A stretch of 64,000 nucleotides of DNA from Arachis hypogaea (taxonomy: Eukaryota > Streptophyta > Magnoliopsida > Fabales > Fabaceae), in assembly GCF_003086295.3 (NCBI RefSeq), contig NC_092039.1, forward strand, positions 71,505,649-71,569,648, read 5' to 3'. Position numbers and translations under genes: made by a program. Of the stretch, positions 1 through 11,141 are shown one piece after another. Position 1 is the first letter of the stretch. Each line of letters begins with the position of its first letter. The notes under the pieces are model-generated. The model was not told where the DNA came from and ran no database searches. It saw only the letters and a program-made list of their open reading frames with translations.

Positions 1-727
1 GATTCAGAATTTAACGAGGGAAGATCAAATTAAAGCTAGATCTAGAGAGGAACAAGAGTTTCTCTCTCTAGAAGAACAATGAACCAAAAACTAGAAAATG
101 TGTCTTAGTGTAAAATGATTGATCCCCCCTTCTCCCTAGCATCCTTGGGTCTTTTCCATGCAGAAACAGCTTGAATTTGGGCCTAATGAGCCTCAGAAAT
201 CACCAGGTACAATTTTCTTTAATGAGGTCACGTGTAGATTCCCGCGCGTGCCCACCATGCGTGTGTGCGCGTGCGCACCATGCGTGTGTGCGCGTGCGCA
301 CCATGCGTGTGTGCGCGTGCGCGTCGGTTGGAATTCTCTGGCCCACGCGGATGCGTCCATCCTTGCGCGCCGCTTCCAGCTATACTCATCCACGTGTGCG
401 CGTGAAGTGTGTGTGTGCGTCGTTGCTGAAGTTCCCAAACTCCAAATCTTCATGTTCCTTCCTCTTGTGCATGCTTTTTTTCTCTCTTCTAGGCCATTCT
501 TACCCTATTAATTATGAAATCACTCAACAAATACATCACGGCATCGAATGGCAATAAAAGAGGATCAAAATATAGAAATTCTAAGGCAAAATAAGCATGT
601 TTTCCATCATTGAGCAATATTAGGAAGTGAACACAAAACCATACATTTCTTGTGAATAAGTGCGAGATATATTGATAAAAACCCCCCAAATTAAGCACAA
701 GATAAACCACAAAATTGGGCTTTATCA
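1..727 (-). repeat. Diverged LTR fragment related to element D
   Basis: Read on the minus strand from 727, the sequence begins TGATAAAG and then follows the same order of words as the element D LTR at 22034 (GTGGTTTATCTTGTGCT, a TTTTTATC block, AAAACATGCTT, and a GATGCC...TGAT block). It is clearly more diverged than the two D LTRs are from each other. The LTR continues left of the window, so its other end, its target duplication and any internal region cannot be seen. Its GC-rich part (240-420) corresponds in position to the ACGCG-palindrome part of the D LTR. Short reading frames in this stretch are by-products of the GC-rich repeat and are not genes. Confidence 0.75.
253..321. repeat. Three tandem copies of a 23-bp GC-rich unit
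   Basis: Three consecutive 23-bp units start at 253, 276 and 299, each beginning CACCATGCGTGTGTGCGCG. The units are identical. They lie in the GC-rich part of the minus-strand LTR fragment and alternate purine and pyrimidine (GTGTGTGCGCGTGCGC). Confidence 0.95.
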
Positions 728-826
728 GTGTGCCAATTAAAAAACCTTTAAACTTGTATTATATAATCTTTAATATCATTATCAAAGACATTGTTCATAT
801 ACAAGAGAGCCATATATATGACACTT

Positions 827-2415
827 TGATGATCGGATATTTATACGCTTTTTGACATCATTTTCATATTATTTTAGTTATGTTTTGTTCAAGTTTTATT
901 ATGTTTTCATAGGTTTTAGGGCAAAATTTATATTTTTTATTCTTCTTTGAGTTGTTGTATTTTTTAATGATTTCATGTAATTTCTGGCTGAAATTGAGAA
1001 AATTTGGCAGTCTGATTCAGAGGCAAGGAAAGCGTAGCAGATGCTATTAGATTTTGACCTCCATGCACTCAAACGAGCAATTCTGGAGCTACAGTGATCC
1101 AAATGATGCTTTCTCAATAGTGTTGGAAAGCTAACTTCTAGAGATTTCCATCAATATATAATAGTCTACACCTTTCTTCGAAGGAGCCTACCCATATTGG
1201 GCGTTGAACGCCAAGGAGCTACCCCCTGGCTGGCGTTCAACACCCCAAGGAGACAAGCCAGCGTTGAACGACCAAGAACGACCCCCTTTGGGGAGTTCAA
1301 TGCCTACCAAGAAGCAAGGCAGCGCTAATCACCCCCTAATGGGTGCTCAATGCCCATTCTTCAAATTTGGACGCCAAGCTCAGTCCAAGTACTCAACCAA
1401 AGTGGGCCTAAGGATGGATTTTCGCACCTCTAGTCTAGTATGTCATACTTTTTGTACTTCTTAGCTATTAGATTAGTATTTAAAGGAGAAGATCATCCAT
1501 ATTTAGGATCTTCTACCTCATTTTTACCTTCTTCACATTTTACATTACTGTAGAGTATGAGCAACTAAACCTCCTAAGTTAAGGTTAGGAGCTCTGCTGA
1601 TTCTCATGGATTAATAATATTACTGTTCTATTTCAATACACGTTTGATTCCATTCTCTTTTGCATTTTTGTTCTTCATCTCATGAATTGAGAATGACACG
1701 TGACAAATATCCTTATTCTACATGGGTTCCGTATGAGTCCTGACCCGGATAGCATTGAACCATAGCTAGAGAGTGCATTGTGGATTCTAAGAGCGTGCCT
1801 GGGTGAATTTGTAAATGTGACATATAATCTTGTTGACCGTGGTTACTGAGGTTTCTGTGGCATTAAGGCTAGAGTATGAGAAGCAGCATTCCTTGATCCA
1901 GAAGATCCGACCTTGTCTGTGGCGTTTTGAGTAGGATGGCAAATGGGAGTGGATTGCTTAGGTCTTCACCTTCGACTATAGTGGGAAGCCATGAGTTAAC
2001 TTGATGAGGATGCTACATGAGTTTCTCGAATATGGTGGACTACTATGGTTTAGAAAAGACTAACTTGATGAGTATGCTACATGAGTTAGTCAATTACGGT
2101 TGCCATTGAATGAGTCATTCATTGTTGAAGTGGACAATAAGAAAAGTTAATTTGGAAAGAATATGCATCCCCAAAGCCTTAATTAAATATCCATAATTGC
2201 TTTTACACTAATCTGATATCTTGTTCTTTTCTATTACATTTATGCTTTCAACAAACAACCATCTTTTCTAATTGCCTGACTAAGATTTTTAGATAGCCAT
2301 TGTTTGCTCAATTCGACAATCTCCGTGGGATTCGACCCTCACTCACCTGAGATATTACTTGGACGACCCGGTGCACTTGCCGGTTCAGTTGTGCGGAGTT
2401 CAATTTCGCGCACCA
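827..2415 (+). repeat. 5' LTR of element A
   Basis: It starts TGATGATCGG and ends CGCGCACCA just before the primer-binding site. It aligns by eye with the two halves of the 3' LTR (31794-32260 and 55650-56728) over its whole length. The block at 1057-1172 holds a TTGGAAAG word followed by TATA-like ATATATAATA, and 1201-1330 holds the GGCGTTNAACGCC-type palindromes, here partly decayed. Confidence 0.9.
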
Positions 2416-2421
2416 AGTTAT

Positions 2422-2438
2422 TTGCGCCGTTGCCGGGA
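2422..2438 (+). other. Primer-binding site of element A (tRNA-Asp type)
   Basis: TTGCGCCGTTGCCGGGA lies 6 bases after the LTR end. It matches the complement of the 3' end of plant tRNA-Asp (TGGCGCCGTTGCCGGGGA) with one substitution and one missing G. Elements B and D carry perfect copies. Confidence 0.8.
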
Positions 2439-3565
2439 ATTGTTCGAGTTTGACAAACTATCGGAGTATCTTGTTGCTTAGATTAGGCACTTTTTAAGGT
2501 TTAGTTACTCTTTTAATTGTGTCTTTTGTTTTCTTTTGCAAATTTTTTTTCAAAACTTTTTCTTTTCTTTAGTAATCTTTGTCTTTTGTTTGAGTCTTGT
2601 ATCAATTTTTAAGTTTGGTGTCCCTTTTTGTGTACATCTTTCCTCTAAATTTTTGAAATTGTTCTTGGTTGTTCTTCATTATGTTCGAATTGTTCTTGAT
2701 CATTTTTCTTGTTTGATTTCAAAAATTATAAGTTTGTTGTCTTTTGGTGTTTTTCTTTCAAATTTTCGAAAATTGGTGTCCTTGGATCTTAAATTTTTAA
2801 GTTTGATGTCTCTTAGTTATTTTTTTCTCTAAAATTCGAAAATAAAAAAAATTTCTTTTATCTTTCTTTATTTTTTTGAAAATCTTGACTAACTTTCCTT
2901 ATCTAGATTTAAAAATTTTAAGTTTGGTGTTTTCTTGTTAGTAAAGTTTAAATTTTGAATTTCAAATCTTATCTTTTCAAATCTTTTTTGAATCTTTATC
3001 TTATCTTTTTATCTTTCTTTAAATTTCAAAAATCCTATCTTATCTTACTTTAATTTCAAAATCAAATAATTTTCAAAAATCAAATTTTGAATATTATCTT
3101 TGCAAATCTTTTTCAAATCTTTATCATATCTTCTTGCTTTAAGCTCTTCCTATCTTATCTTCTTTTTAAATTTAAACTTTTAAATTTCAAGTCTTTACTT
3201 TCTTCTAAAATTAAATTTCTAAATCAATTCTTTTAATTTGTTTTCAAATCTTGTTAGTTGGTTAGTTACTTGTTTTATCTTATTTTAGTTTTGAAAGTTT
3301 GGTATCTCTCTAATTCTTCTTTCTCTCTCTTCTATTTTTGAAAACATTCGACTTCTTTCTCTCTCTCCTTTTTTGAAAATTCTTACCTGTTTCTCTCTCT
3401 TCTATTTTCAAAAATCTTCTTTTTTTATTTATTTTTCGAAAACTCTTTTAATTTAAAAGATATATTTCTTTTCTTTTCTCTTCTTCTAACTCTCTCAAAG
3501 GACCTCTATACTCTGACATAGAGAATCCTTTTCTTCTTTTCTTCTTGCATTCTTCCTTGTTGTTT
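2439..3565 (+). other. T-rich untranslated leader of element A
   Basis: About 1.1 kb of T-rich sequence (TTTTC, TTTGAAAA and CTTATCTTT words) between primer site and gag. The phrase AAGTTTGGTGT recurs at 2611 and 2920, with a one-base variant at 2799. Leaders of B, C and E have the same composition and the same phrase. I see no credible gene. Confidence 0.7.
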
Positions 3566-4812
3566 ATGAGAAGGAACAGGGATAAAGAACCTCTCTTTAA
3601 TCCTGATCCTGAACATGAGAGGACTCTAAGGAGGCATTTATAATAAGCTAGAGAACAACACTCTGGTGGAAACCTTACAGAGCTTTTCGAACAAGAAGCT
3701 GAAAATACAAACATGGCAACCAATCCTAATGGTGGAGGAGACACAAGGAAGGTCCTAGGTGACTTTACTGCACCCACTTCTGACTTCTATGGAAGAAGCA
3801 TCTCTATACTCGCCATTGGTCACTTTAGTTAAACAGAACTGCCAGTTTGATGGACTTCCATCGGAAGATCCCAATAGAAATTTTTGATTTCTTGCAGATC
3901 TGCGATACTGTCAAGACTAATGGTGTGGATCCAGAGATTTACAAGCTTATGCTTTTTTCCTTTGCTGTAAGGGACAGAGCCAGGTTATGGCTGGATTCTC
4001 AGCTTAAGGAAAGCCTAGACTCTTGGGAGAAAGTGGTCAATGAATTCTCGACCAAGTTCTTTCCACCTCAGAAGCTGAGCAAGCTTAGGGTGGAAGTACA
4101 GACCTTCAGGCAAAAAGAGGGTGAATCCCTCTATGAAGCTTGGGAGAGGTACAAGCAATTAATCAAAAAGTGTCCTCCTAACATGATTTCAGACTGGACC
4201 ATGTTAGATATCTTCTATGATAGTCTTTCTGAGATGTCCAAGATGGCATTGGACCACTCTGCTAGTGGTTCACTCCATTTGAAGAAAACACCTGAAGAGG
4301 CATAGGAACTCATTGACATGGTTGTTAACAACCAATCCATGTACACTTCTGAGAGGAACCCTGTAAGCAATGGGGTAGTACAGAAGAGAGAAGTCCTTGA
4401 GGTTGACATTTTGAATGCCATATTGGCTCAGAACAAGATCCTGACCCAACAGGTCAATATGATCTCTCAGCATCTGAATCGATTGCAAGCTGCAGCTGAT
4501 AGCACTTAAAAAGCCTCCTATGAAAGAGATGCATATGATCCAGATCAACCTATGATGGATGAGGTTAACTATTTAGGGGAATTCTTCAGGAAATACCAAT
4601 AATGGGCCTTATGGAAACACCTACAACTCATCATGGAGGAATTATCCTAACTTTTTCTTGAGGGATCAACAGAAGCCTCAGTAAGGATTCAATAACAATC
4701 AAGGTGGAAGAAACTAGAATAGGTCTAATAATAAGCCATTCTGATTTTCTCAGCAACAGAAGGAGACTTCTAATCAAACCCTCTTTGACTTAGCCACTAT
4801 AGTCTTCAATCT
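3566..4812 (+). pseudogene. Element A gag, N-terminal part, broken
   Basis: The frame opens at ATG 3566 (MRRNRDKEPLFNPDPEHERT), matching the MSKSKDKN...PEPERTLKRKL start of element B. It has a double stop (TAATAA, 3641-3646), a small deletion near 3825 that shifts the frame and removes the segment between SISI.AIG and LV.QNC, then resumes with the retrotransposon-gag core (DTVKTNGVDPE, FAVRDRARLWLDSQ, WEKVVNEFSTKFFPPQKLSKLR). Further stops follow at 4303-4305 (TAG) and 4507-4509 (TAA), and decay increases to the Mutator-like insertion. Gag would form the particle that packages element RNA; this copy cannot make a full protein. The Athila/Tat-like assignment comes from the FFPPQKLSKLR region and the downstream protease. 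Confidence 0.85.
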
Positions 4813-4821
4813 CTCTCAGAC

Positions 4822-5003
4822 GAGGTAGGCATCAGAGTGGTCCCTGAAGTTGTCCTCGAGGATCAAAGTAATCCCTGAAGTTAAAAATTTGTCTGGATCA
4901 TCCCTGAAGTTGATCTCCGGTACTCATAGTGGTCCTTCCGGTGAATTTCGTCCACCTGGCGCAACCGGAAAGCTGAGGTGGCGTCGTTGGTGACACGTTA
5001 GCA
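4822..5003 (+). repeat. Left terminal inverted repeat of the MULE
   Basis: It starts GAGGTAGGCATCAGAGTGG and pairs with the reverse complement of 9820-10001 over 182 bp. Three mismatches are visible (two adjacent to GTCTGGATC, one in GTTGGTGAC). The phrase CCCTGAAGTT repeats three times within it. Confidence 0.95.
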
Positions 5004-5206
5004 GCCCAACGGCTAGCTGACATGGCCTGCTGAACGTTTTGGAGTCAATTTGGTCCCTAATTTAAGTTTAAAAACCCTAACCCCCAAATTGACTCTGTTC
5101 TTCTTTCTTCTCCGTCGCACACGCTTTTCTTGTCTTCTCTCCGATCCTCTCCATCGCACCAGAGGTGAGTCTTCAGTGTTGTCTTCATCATCGAACACCA
5201 GTGTTG

Positions 5207-5746
5207 ATGGCTAGCGCAAGCAACGCAGCTGGGAGCTCCAACAACCCAAGATCATTTGGAAGCATCTTGAGGAGGATGAATAGAAACAGAGATGCACGTC
5301 TGCCAGAATGGTGTGCATGCGGGGCGAGACCAGTGCTGCGATGGTCAGCAACGGATTCGAATCCAGGGAGACCGTTCGTGGGTTGCCCAAACTACAATGT
5401 AAGTGCTTGATGCTATTCCTTGTGGTAAATCTAGAGGTTGGTTGATTCACTTTCCTGGGTTTAGACTGCAGGAAAGAGGTGGTGTGGGTTGTTTCTTTGG
5501 GTGGACAAAATTCTGGAAGAAGATGCGGTGACATGTGATGGTAGAACAAGCTCCTCAAACGACAACGAAGAATGGAAGATGAAGATTGCTTAGAAACTTG
5601 GAAGACTAGAGTCTGAAGTTAGAGTTCTGAAAATGGGGGGGATTTTCTTGTTTACATGTATGCTGCTGCTGCTGCTGGTTACAGTTGTTGTGCTTGTCTT
5701 AAAACTGGATAGGCAGCAGAGTCAATTGTATTTAGCCAAAAACTAA
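5207..5746 (+). pseudogene. Zinc finger GRF protein with C-terminal membrane segment, carried by the MULE
   Basis: Exon 1 (5207-5398, 64 codons) starts MASASNAAGSSNN and carries WCACGARPVLRW and NPGRPFVGCPNYN. An intron with a GTAAGT donor (5399) and a likely acceptor at 5475-5476 leads in frame to RWCGLFLWVD, completing the C...C...C...C zinc-finger GRF pattern. The tail is a short charged, helical stretch, then a hydrophobic run (GGIFLFTCMLLLLLVTVVV), then LKLDRQQSQ, ending at TAA 5744-5746. A TAG at 5591-5593 interrupts it just before the membrane segment; it probably replaces a Trp codon. The layout fits small plant GRF-zinc-finger proteins of the At4g04775 type, whose role I do not know. 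Its place opposite the transposase gene resembles mudrB in maize MuDR. An alternative is that the TAG is the true stop. Confidence 0.75.
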
Positions 5747-6156
5747 GTGAAATGTGATATGCATATGTTATTCTGTTCATGTAATTTCACTTGTCATTTT
5801 GGTTGAAAGGAATGCAGATTAAACTGTTTTACATGACTGTCCAAGAGTAATTTGGAATCTGAATAAAGTAGAGGTTATATGTATAAATAACTGTTCCTGC
5901 AGGACTAATGGAATCCTCTAATCAATGAGGCCATAATAATCCATAATCATATATTAATGCATTAAACATATAAAAAATAGGCAAGAAAGAGCCATGGCAA
6001 TATTGTGCAAGTCTGTCAGTAGTTCTCAACATATTGAGAACACAAGTTTTGAACATAAAAGATCCCCAACACTTGGGTTCTAAATGCAGAAAGTAAATTG
6101 CGTCATCAAAAAAGTTACACAAAATAATGGTCTCCTAAACATAATAAACCTAGTCT
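5747..6156. other. Spacer between the two convergent MULE genes
   Basis: About 400 bases of AT-rich sequence between the ends of the two genes. No further coding signal was recognised. It should contain both polyadenylation regions. Confidence 0.5.
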
Positions 6157-9100
6157 TCATTTTTTGTTTCTTGGTGGTCTAAATCTAGGATTCGGAACAA
6201 ACTTCATGAAGTTAAAAAGTCTTGTTACGGTCCCCTGTGATGCACCTTGCATAGGATGAGCCGGAGGAAGAGTTGTGGGTTGAGTGGTTGCTGGTGGGAT
6301 GGGAGCAGGTGGAGAGGTTGCTGCTTGAAAGCTGCTTCCTGGAGTTGCCTTTTCTTGTTTGCATGACTTTCTCTTGGGAGGCAGTTTTCGTGGCCTCACA
6401 GGAGGAGGCAAGACCTATTAGTGAAGACATGTATAATAGTTACTAAAAGTGGAGAAGAACATGCACATAATAAGATTGAATGTGATATAATTTTGTAACC
6501 TCTTGAGAGTCATCGGTTTGTGACAATGGTGGTTGACTGGCTTCAAGTTGAATTTCGGTGGGGGCTTCTAGGACAACGCTGGCTTTACCACCATTAGCAG
6601 TTGGAGGTTGGACAGCAGCAGCCTTAGCAGCAGCAACAGCTACCTCATCAGCAGCTCTCTTTCCACAGTTTCTCTTGGTGTGTCCCGAGTCACCACAATA
6701 ACGACAGTGACCTTTTTGATAGATTCTTTTCATCTTCTTTCTCTCCTTTTTACCCCCACTTGGCTCCTCATCTGCATCCTTTCTTCTTTTTTTCATAAGT
6801 GAACCTGGTTTCTTTTTGAATTTAGGTGCTTGTGGTCTGTTATGTGGTGACTTTTCTCATAGGGCTTGACTTGGAATTGGGTTGATATGGAAGGCATATG
6901 TGTTATTATATGCCTCCATTGTCAACCACTGGTGACAAAACTCCTCTAGTCTTCTACCAACCCTTGCCAATGCAGCACAAGCATGCACACATGGCATCCC
7001 TAAATAACATTATCATAAGTCCAAAGATTACCAATATTAAGCCAACAGTCAAGAAAAAAAAAATAACAAAGGAAGAAACTAGTAAAAGTATCTCACCACT
7101 CAATTGCCAAAAACCACATGTGCAGAGCCTCTTTCCCAGATCAACAACCATGTTAGTCGGCCACCCGTGAACCTCGAATTTCTCGTACTCAGAGTCACCA
7201 GACCACATCGGGACCCAACTCTTTGACTCCTTCCTTATTTTTTCCAATCTGATGCGCTGTATAGGTGGTAGAATACCAGTGTTGGAATTAAGCTTCACTT
7301 TGTTCCTAGCGATTGACCTCATTGCATACAGTCTGACTTCCTCTAACAGTGTAATGATAGGTTTGGCTCTAGCTTCTTTGATCCTTGAGTTGAAGACTTC
7401 ACAAGCATTATTGCAGATATTGTCTATTTTAGGTGCGTTGCTGAAGAAAGCCCGGCTCCAAGAGTCTCTAGGCCACTTGTTCAAATACTCCCAAGCTTCC
7501 TTGTTAACCCTCTCAATCTTTTTTATACTCCTAAGCAGTGTCAGCCCATAATCCCTTACCTTCCCATACTGGGCAGCAGCATCACCATACACAACAGCCC
7601 TAGCATCTCCTAAGGCCCTAGTCAGTGAACACTTGCTTAGTTCCAAGTCACATTTTGTCTTAAAGTACTGATCAACCTCACAGTGTCTTAAGTTAGGATA
7701 TTTTCGTAGCTTCTTTACCAATTTCCCCGCCAGCCACTTCCTATTAGCCAACCTATTTTTGGTTTCCCTTGCACAAGTGTGATCATCATTGAACCTCTTG
7801 ATCTGGCAGTAATTGTTCTCAGTGTTGTTAGCAGCATAGACAAGCCATCCACAGTTCTCATCCTTACACGCTGCTCTCATCCTTACATTATCATTCTTTT
7901 TAAACCAAATCCTCTGATCCTCCTGTATACAATATTCACGCACAGCCTCTTTGAACTCCATCTTTGTAGTAAATGTCATTCCAACAGCAAGCCTAAGCTC
8001 CCCAAACCTACCTCCATCTCTGAACACAGGAAAAACCTCATCCGAATCAACCTCCTCCAATTCATCCTCAGAATTTGGAAGAGTCTTCAGTTCTTCTGAG
8101 TGCCATGAGTCTCCACCATCAGATTCCTCATAACCTTCATCTTGGGCATCATCATATGCTCCCATGGACCCGAACCTATGAACTGGTCCAAAAAAATGTG
8201 CATCATCCTCAGAGCCTGAGTCAGCACACACGGGACCATCATCCTCAACCATTACATCCCTCTTTTGTTTAGAAGTTTTCTTAGCTTTCCTGGTTCTCTC
8301 CTTCACATCTGTCTTTTTCTTTCCTGCTAATCTCTCCACACCCACATCTTCCTCACTAGACAGTAAATCACCATCAGGCCGATATGGTTCATCCTCCTCA
8401 CAACCATCACTCGCTTCACTATCTGAGGAATCCTCTGAACTAGACAATGCAACATGTTCTATTTGGGGCTGTTTTCCTTTACCATTACCTCTTACACTAG
8501 CTCCACTAGCAGCTGCTCTTGTTAATGGCCTCCTTTCACATGGTTTTGGTGCTGCAGATTTTACATTCCTAGTCCCTCTCCTTGGTATAGCAGACTTCTT
8601 ACTCTCTTTTGATTTCGACCATAGTTTAGGCATTTTAGTTGGTAGCAATATTTTTTTGGTTGGTTTATTAACAGTAATTGAAATAGGTGGAAGTTTTGTA
8701 GTTGAGTCTGGTTTTTCGGTGGGAATAGTGATGCGAATTGGTGCAGAGGTTGTAGTAGATGCTGCTGTGGTGGGAATTGGCGCTGCATTATCATTGGTGG
8801 TGGGGTTTGGGGTGGGATTCAAATCCTGTATCACCAAGACCTCCTTCCCTTTAGATGAAACTGCCTTTGCTTCCTCAATGTAAAGAGGTTTTGAGACTCC
8901 ATGCTCATAGTAAACATGAACAACCCCCTTGTTCTGCTGACCAAGGTAGCACATCTCCATCAGCTACTTGTCATTTGTTAGAGCCCTTAGACCATTTTGC
9001 AACGGCCTATTAGGAACCAGCCACCATGTTTGAGTAACCTTGTCATATCCAAGATCCTTGTGGTAGTCTCGGACAAAGAAGACGTCCAGTTTGTCTGTAT

Positions 9101-9209
9101 CAAGTCTTGGCAACTCAGAGACTTCTCCACCATTGTAAGTCACACTTCCATCATCAGTGATGAATGATCCTCCATGGTGAAATAGGATGGTAAGCAAATC
9201 ATCACCCAT
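6157..9209 (-). pseudogene. MURA-like transposase gene, catalytic core deleted
   Basis: Read from 9209 (ATG directly after an intron-like TTGCAG): MGDDLLTILFHHGG opens an N-terminal domain, then TAG (8961-8963), a Ser/Thr/acidic linker, and a MuDR-type DNA-binding domain (TFTTKMEFKEAVREY ... CGWLVYAANNTEN ... HTCARETKNRLAN). At about 7518, LLRSIKKI jumps straight to ERVNKEAWEYL and WSRAFFSNAP, so the MULE catalytic domain with its DDE residues is missing. The C-terminal SWIM finger (RLCTCGFWQLSG | MPCVHACAAL) spans an intron at 7096-7000. A TGA lies at 6857-6859, then a CCHC knuckle (CRYCGDSGHTKRNC), an intron at 6499-6415, and a final Pro-rich exon ending RPPRNKK. In the family this protein cuts and joins transposon ends; this copy could at most bind DNA. 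Confidence 0.88.
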
Positions 9210-9819
9210 CTGCAAGGAAAATTTTTTTTATCTTATATCAGCCTCCCTAAACTTCAACCACATTACCAACTTACTACCTCCATAACTAAAACTACAACAG
9301 CAGTAAACCCTTGGACAAAAAAACAAGTTTCCGTCTTAACAAAAACCCCCTTACTTAGCCTAGCCACTAAGAAACCTCCTCCCGATCAAACCCTAGCCAA
9401 TACCTCAAAACACAAGCATGCATTCCTAGACAAAACACTCCAAGAAAACGTTTTTTCCCCTTCTGAACAATAGATTAACAACAAAATTCAAAAAATAGAG
9501 CTTCACCACACATTTAATTTTTTTTGCATACCTTTATCAGAGAAACCCGTCTTCACAACTCCCTGCCTGATGCAGATGATGAAGGCGATCCTCTGGAGCT
9601 TACGTTCTCCACCCAAATACTTTCTGGTGAAGGCAACAGCACTGGCACCAGTAAAGAGGGTAACGGAGAAGAAGAGAGCTCTGCTTTGTGTTGTGTTTGT
9701 GTGTTTGAGTGTGGGAGACGAGACGTTAGTGAAACGTTGAGGGTGGGGTTTTTTTCCGTATAAAACAACGACGTTTTATGTCTTTTTGGCGCCATCCATC
9801 AAACGACGTCAGTTTGGCA
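9210..9819 (-). promoter_or_regulatory. 5' region of the MURA-like gene
   Basis: About 600 bases upstream of the MURA-like start. A 5'-leader intron is suggested by the TTGCAG acceptor abutting the ATG at 9209. No other coding signal was recognised. The transcription start probably lies toward the right inverted repeat. Confidence 0.45.
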
Positions 9820-10001
9820 TGCTAACGTGTCAGCAACGACGCCACCTCAGCTTTCCGGTTGCGCCAGGTGGACGAAATTCACCGGAAGGACCACTATGAG
9901 TACCGGAGATCAACTTCAGGGCGGATCCAGACAAATTTTTAACTTCAGGGATTACTTTGATCCTCGAGGACAACTTCAGGGACCACTCTGATGCCTACCT
10001 C
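9820..10001 (-). repeat. Right terminal inverted repeat of the MULE
   Basis: Reverse complement of 4822-5003 with three mismatches over 182 bp. It is followed by the CTCTCAGAC duplication at 10002-10010. Confidence 0.95.
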
Positions 10002-10010
10002 CTCTCAGAC

Positions 10011-11138
10011 CACTCACAGTTTCATTGCTGAAACAAGATCCTCCATTAGGAATCTGAAGGTACAGATTAGTCAGTTGAGTAAGAGAATCCCTGAAGTAAC
10101 ACTGAAGTAAACCCAAGAGAAATGCAAGGCCATCATTGTAGAAGTTGAGGCCGAAACTAAAAAGGAGAAGCTGGCGTTGAACGCTAGCAAGGGAGTAGCT
10201 GGGCGTTTAATGCGCAAAGAAGAGCAGTTATTGGCATTGAACGCTAGCAATGGGGTAGAGGCTGGGCATTCAACGCCCAATGAGGGACAACTCCTGGCGT
10301 TGAACGCTGCAATAGGAGTAGTTGGGCGTTCAACGCCCACTAAAGATCCCCTGCTTAAAGAATTGAAGGAAACCATGACTCATGAGGAGATTATAGAGGT
10401 TCCATTGAATGTCTGGTTGCAGATTATAGACTCTGAAGAATACTCCTCCTCTGATGATGAAGAGAAAACTATAGAAGAGCAAGTTGCTCGGTACCTAAGA
10501 ATTCTGATGAAGTTGAATGCCAAATTATTTTGGACAGAGACATTGGAGGATGAACCTCCAGTGCTCACCAAGGAACTCAATGCCTTGGTTAAGAAGAAAC
10601 TACCTCAAAAGCTACCAAATCCTGGACGCATAAACCTCATAGGGACAATTACCTTTGGGAAGGCTTTATGTGACCTAGGGTCAAGCATAAACCTCATGTC
10701 TCTCTCTGTAATGGAGAGGCTGAAAATCTTTGAGATGCAAGCTACCAAGATCTCATTGGAGATGGTAGACAAGTCATTGAAAAAGGCATATGGTCTGGCA
10801 GAGGATGTCTTAGTAAAGGTTAAAAACATTTACATCCCTGCAGATTTCATAATCTTAGATACTGGAGAGGACGAGGATGAATCCATCATCCTTGGAAGAT
10901 CTCTCCTAGCTATAGTCAATGCCATAATTGATGTGGCAAAGCGAGAGCTAGTTCTGCAATTATGGGAGGACCACATCTGGTTCAAGATGCCTAAACCTAA
11001 CCCCTTCCCTAAGGGAGAGACAACTGTGCAACACTTAGTGTTCCAACACTCTCTCTCATTGCAGATCTATACAGAGCCCCTAGACACCAAATCTAAGTTT
11101 GGTGTTGTGAAACCATCCACAAGCATTGAGGATAAAGG
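10011..11138 (+). pseudogene. Element A gag C-terminus and aspartic protease
   Basis: After the MULE the frame resumes with HSFIAETRSSIRNLKVQISQLSKRIPE, aligning with NETRSSIRNLEAQVGQLSKKITE of element C. A TAA follows LK near 10110. Then comes a linker built from GGCGTT palindromes (10171-10345), an acidic segment (EEYSSSDDEE), MKLNAKLFW, and the protease with active-site ALCDLGSSINLMSLSVMERL, followed by IPADFIILDTGEDEDESIILGRSLLA. Known Athila/Tat proteases use DLGAS here. It releases Gag proteins in intact elements. The CACTA insertion at 11142 cuts the frame after KPSTSIEDKG; the tail continues at 19236. No polymerase follows. Confidence 0.85.
10171..10345 (+). repeat. GGCGTT/AACGCC palindromes inside gag coding sequence
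   Basis: Six palindromic or near-palindromic copies (for example TGGCGTTGAACGC, GGGCGTTCAACGCCC) spaced about 30 bases apart lie in frame in the gag linker, giving repeated LALNAS and GRSTP/GHSTP peptides. Elements B and C have an unrelated linker at this point (ITET.PSTLPSNTE.NPKRECK). Confidence 0.9.
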
Positions 11139-11141
11139 TAC

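Larger units (their letters stand above)
4822..10001. mobile_element. Two-gene Mutator-like DNA transposon (MULE)
   Basis: It is bounded by 182-bp terminal inverted repeats with three mismatches and by a perfect 9-bp target duplication CTCTCAGAC (4813-4821 and 10002-10010), the Mutator hallmark. It sits inside element A's gag, whose reading resumes at 10011. It holds a zinc-finger-GRF gene on the plus strand and a MURA-like gene on the minus strand, converging. The MURA-like gene lacks its catalytic core, so this copy looks non-autonomous. The near-identical inverted repeats suggest a fairly recent insertion. Confidence 0.95.

Noticed and set aside
5207..5410. A single-exon zinc-finger gene ending near 5410
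   Set aside because: Stopping there would cut the GRF finger before its last Cys; a GTAAGT donor at 5399 and the in-frame RWCGLFLWVD continuation show an intron.
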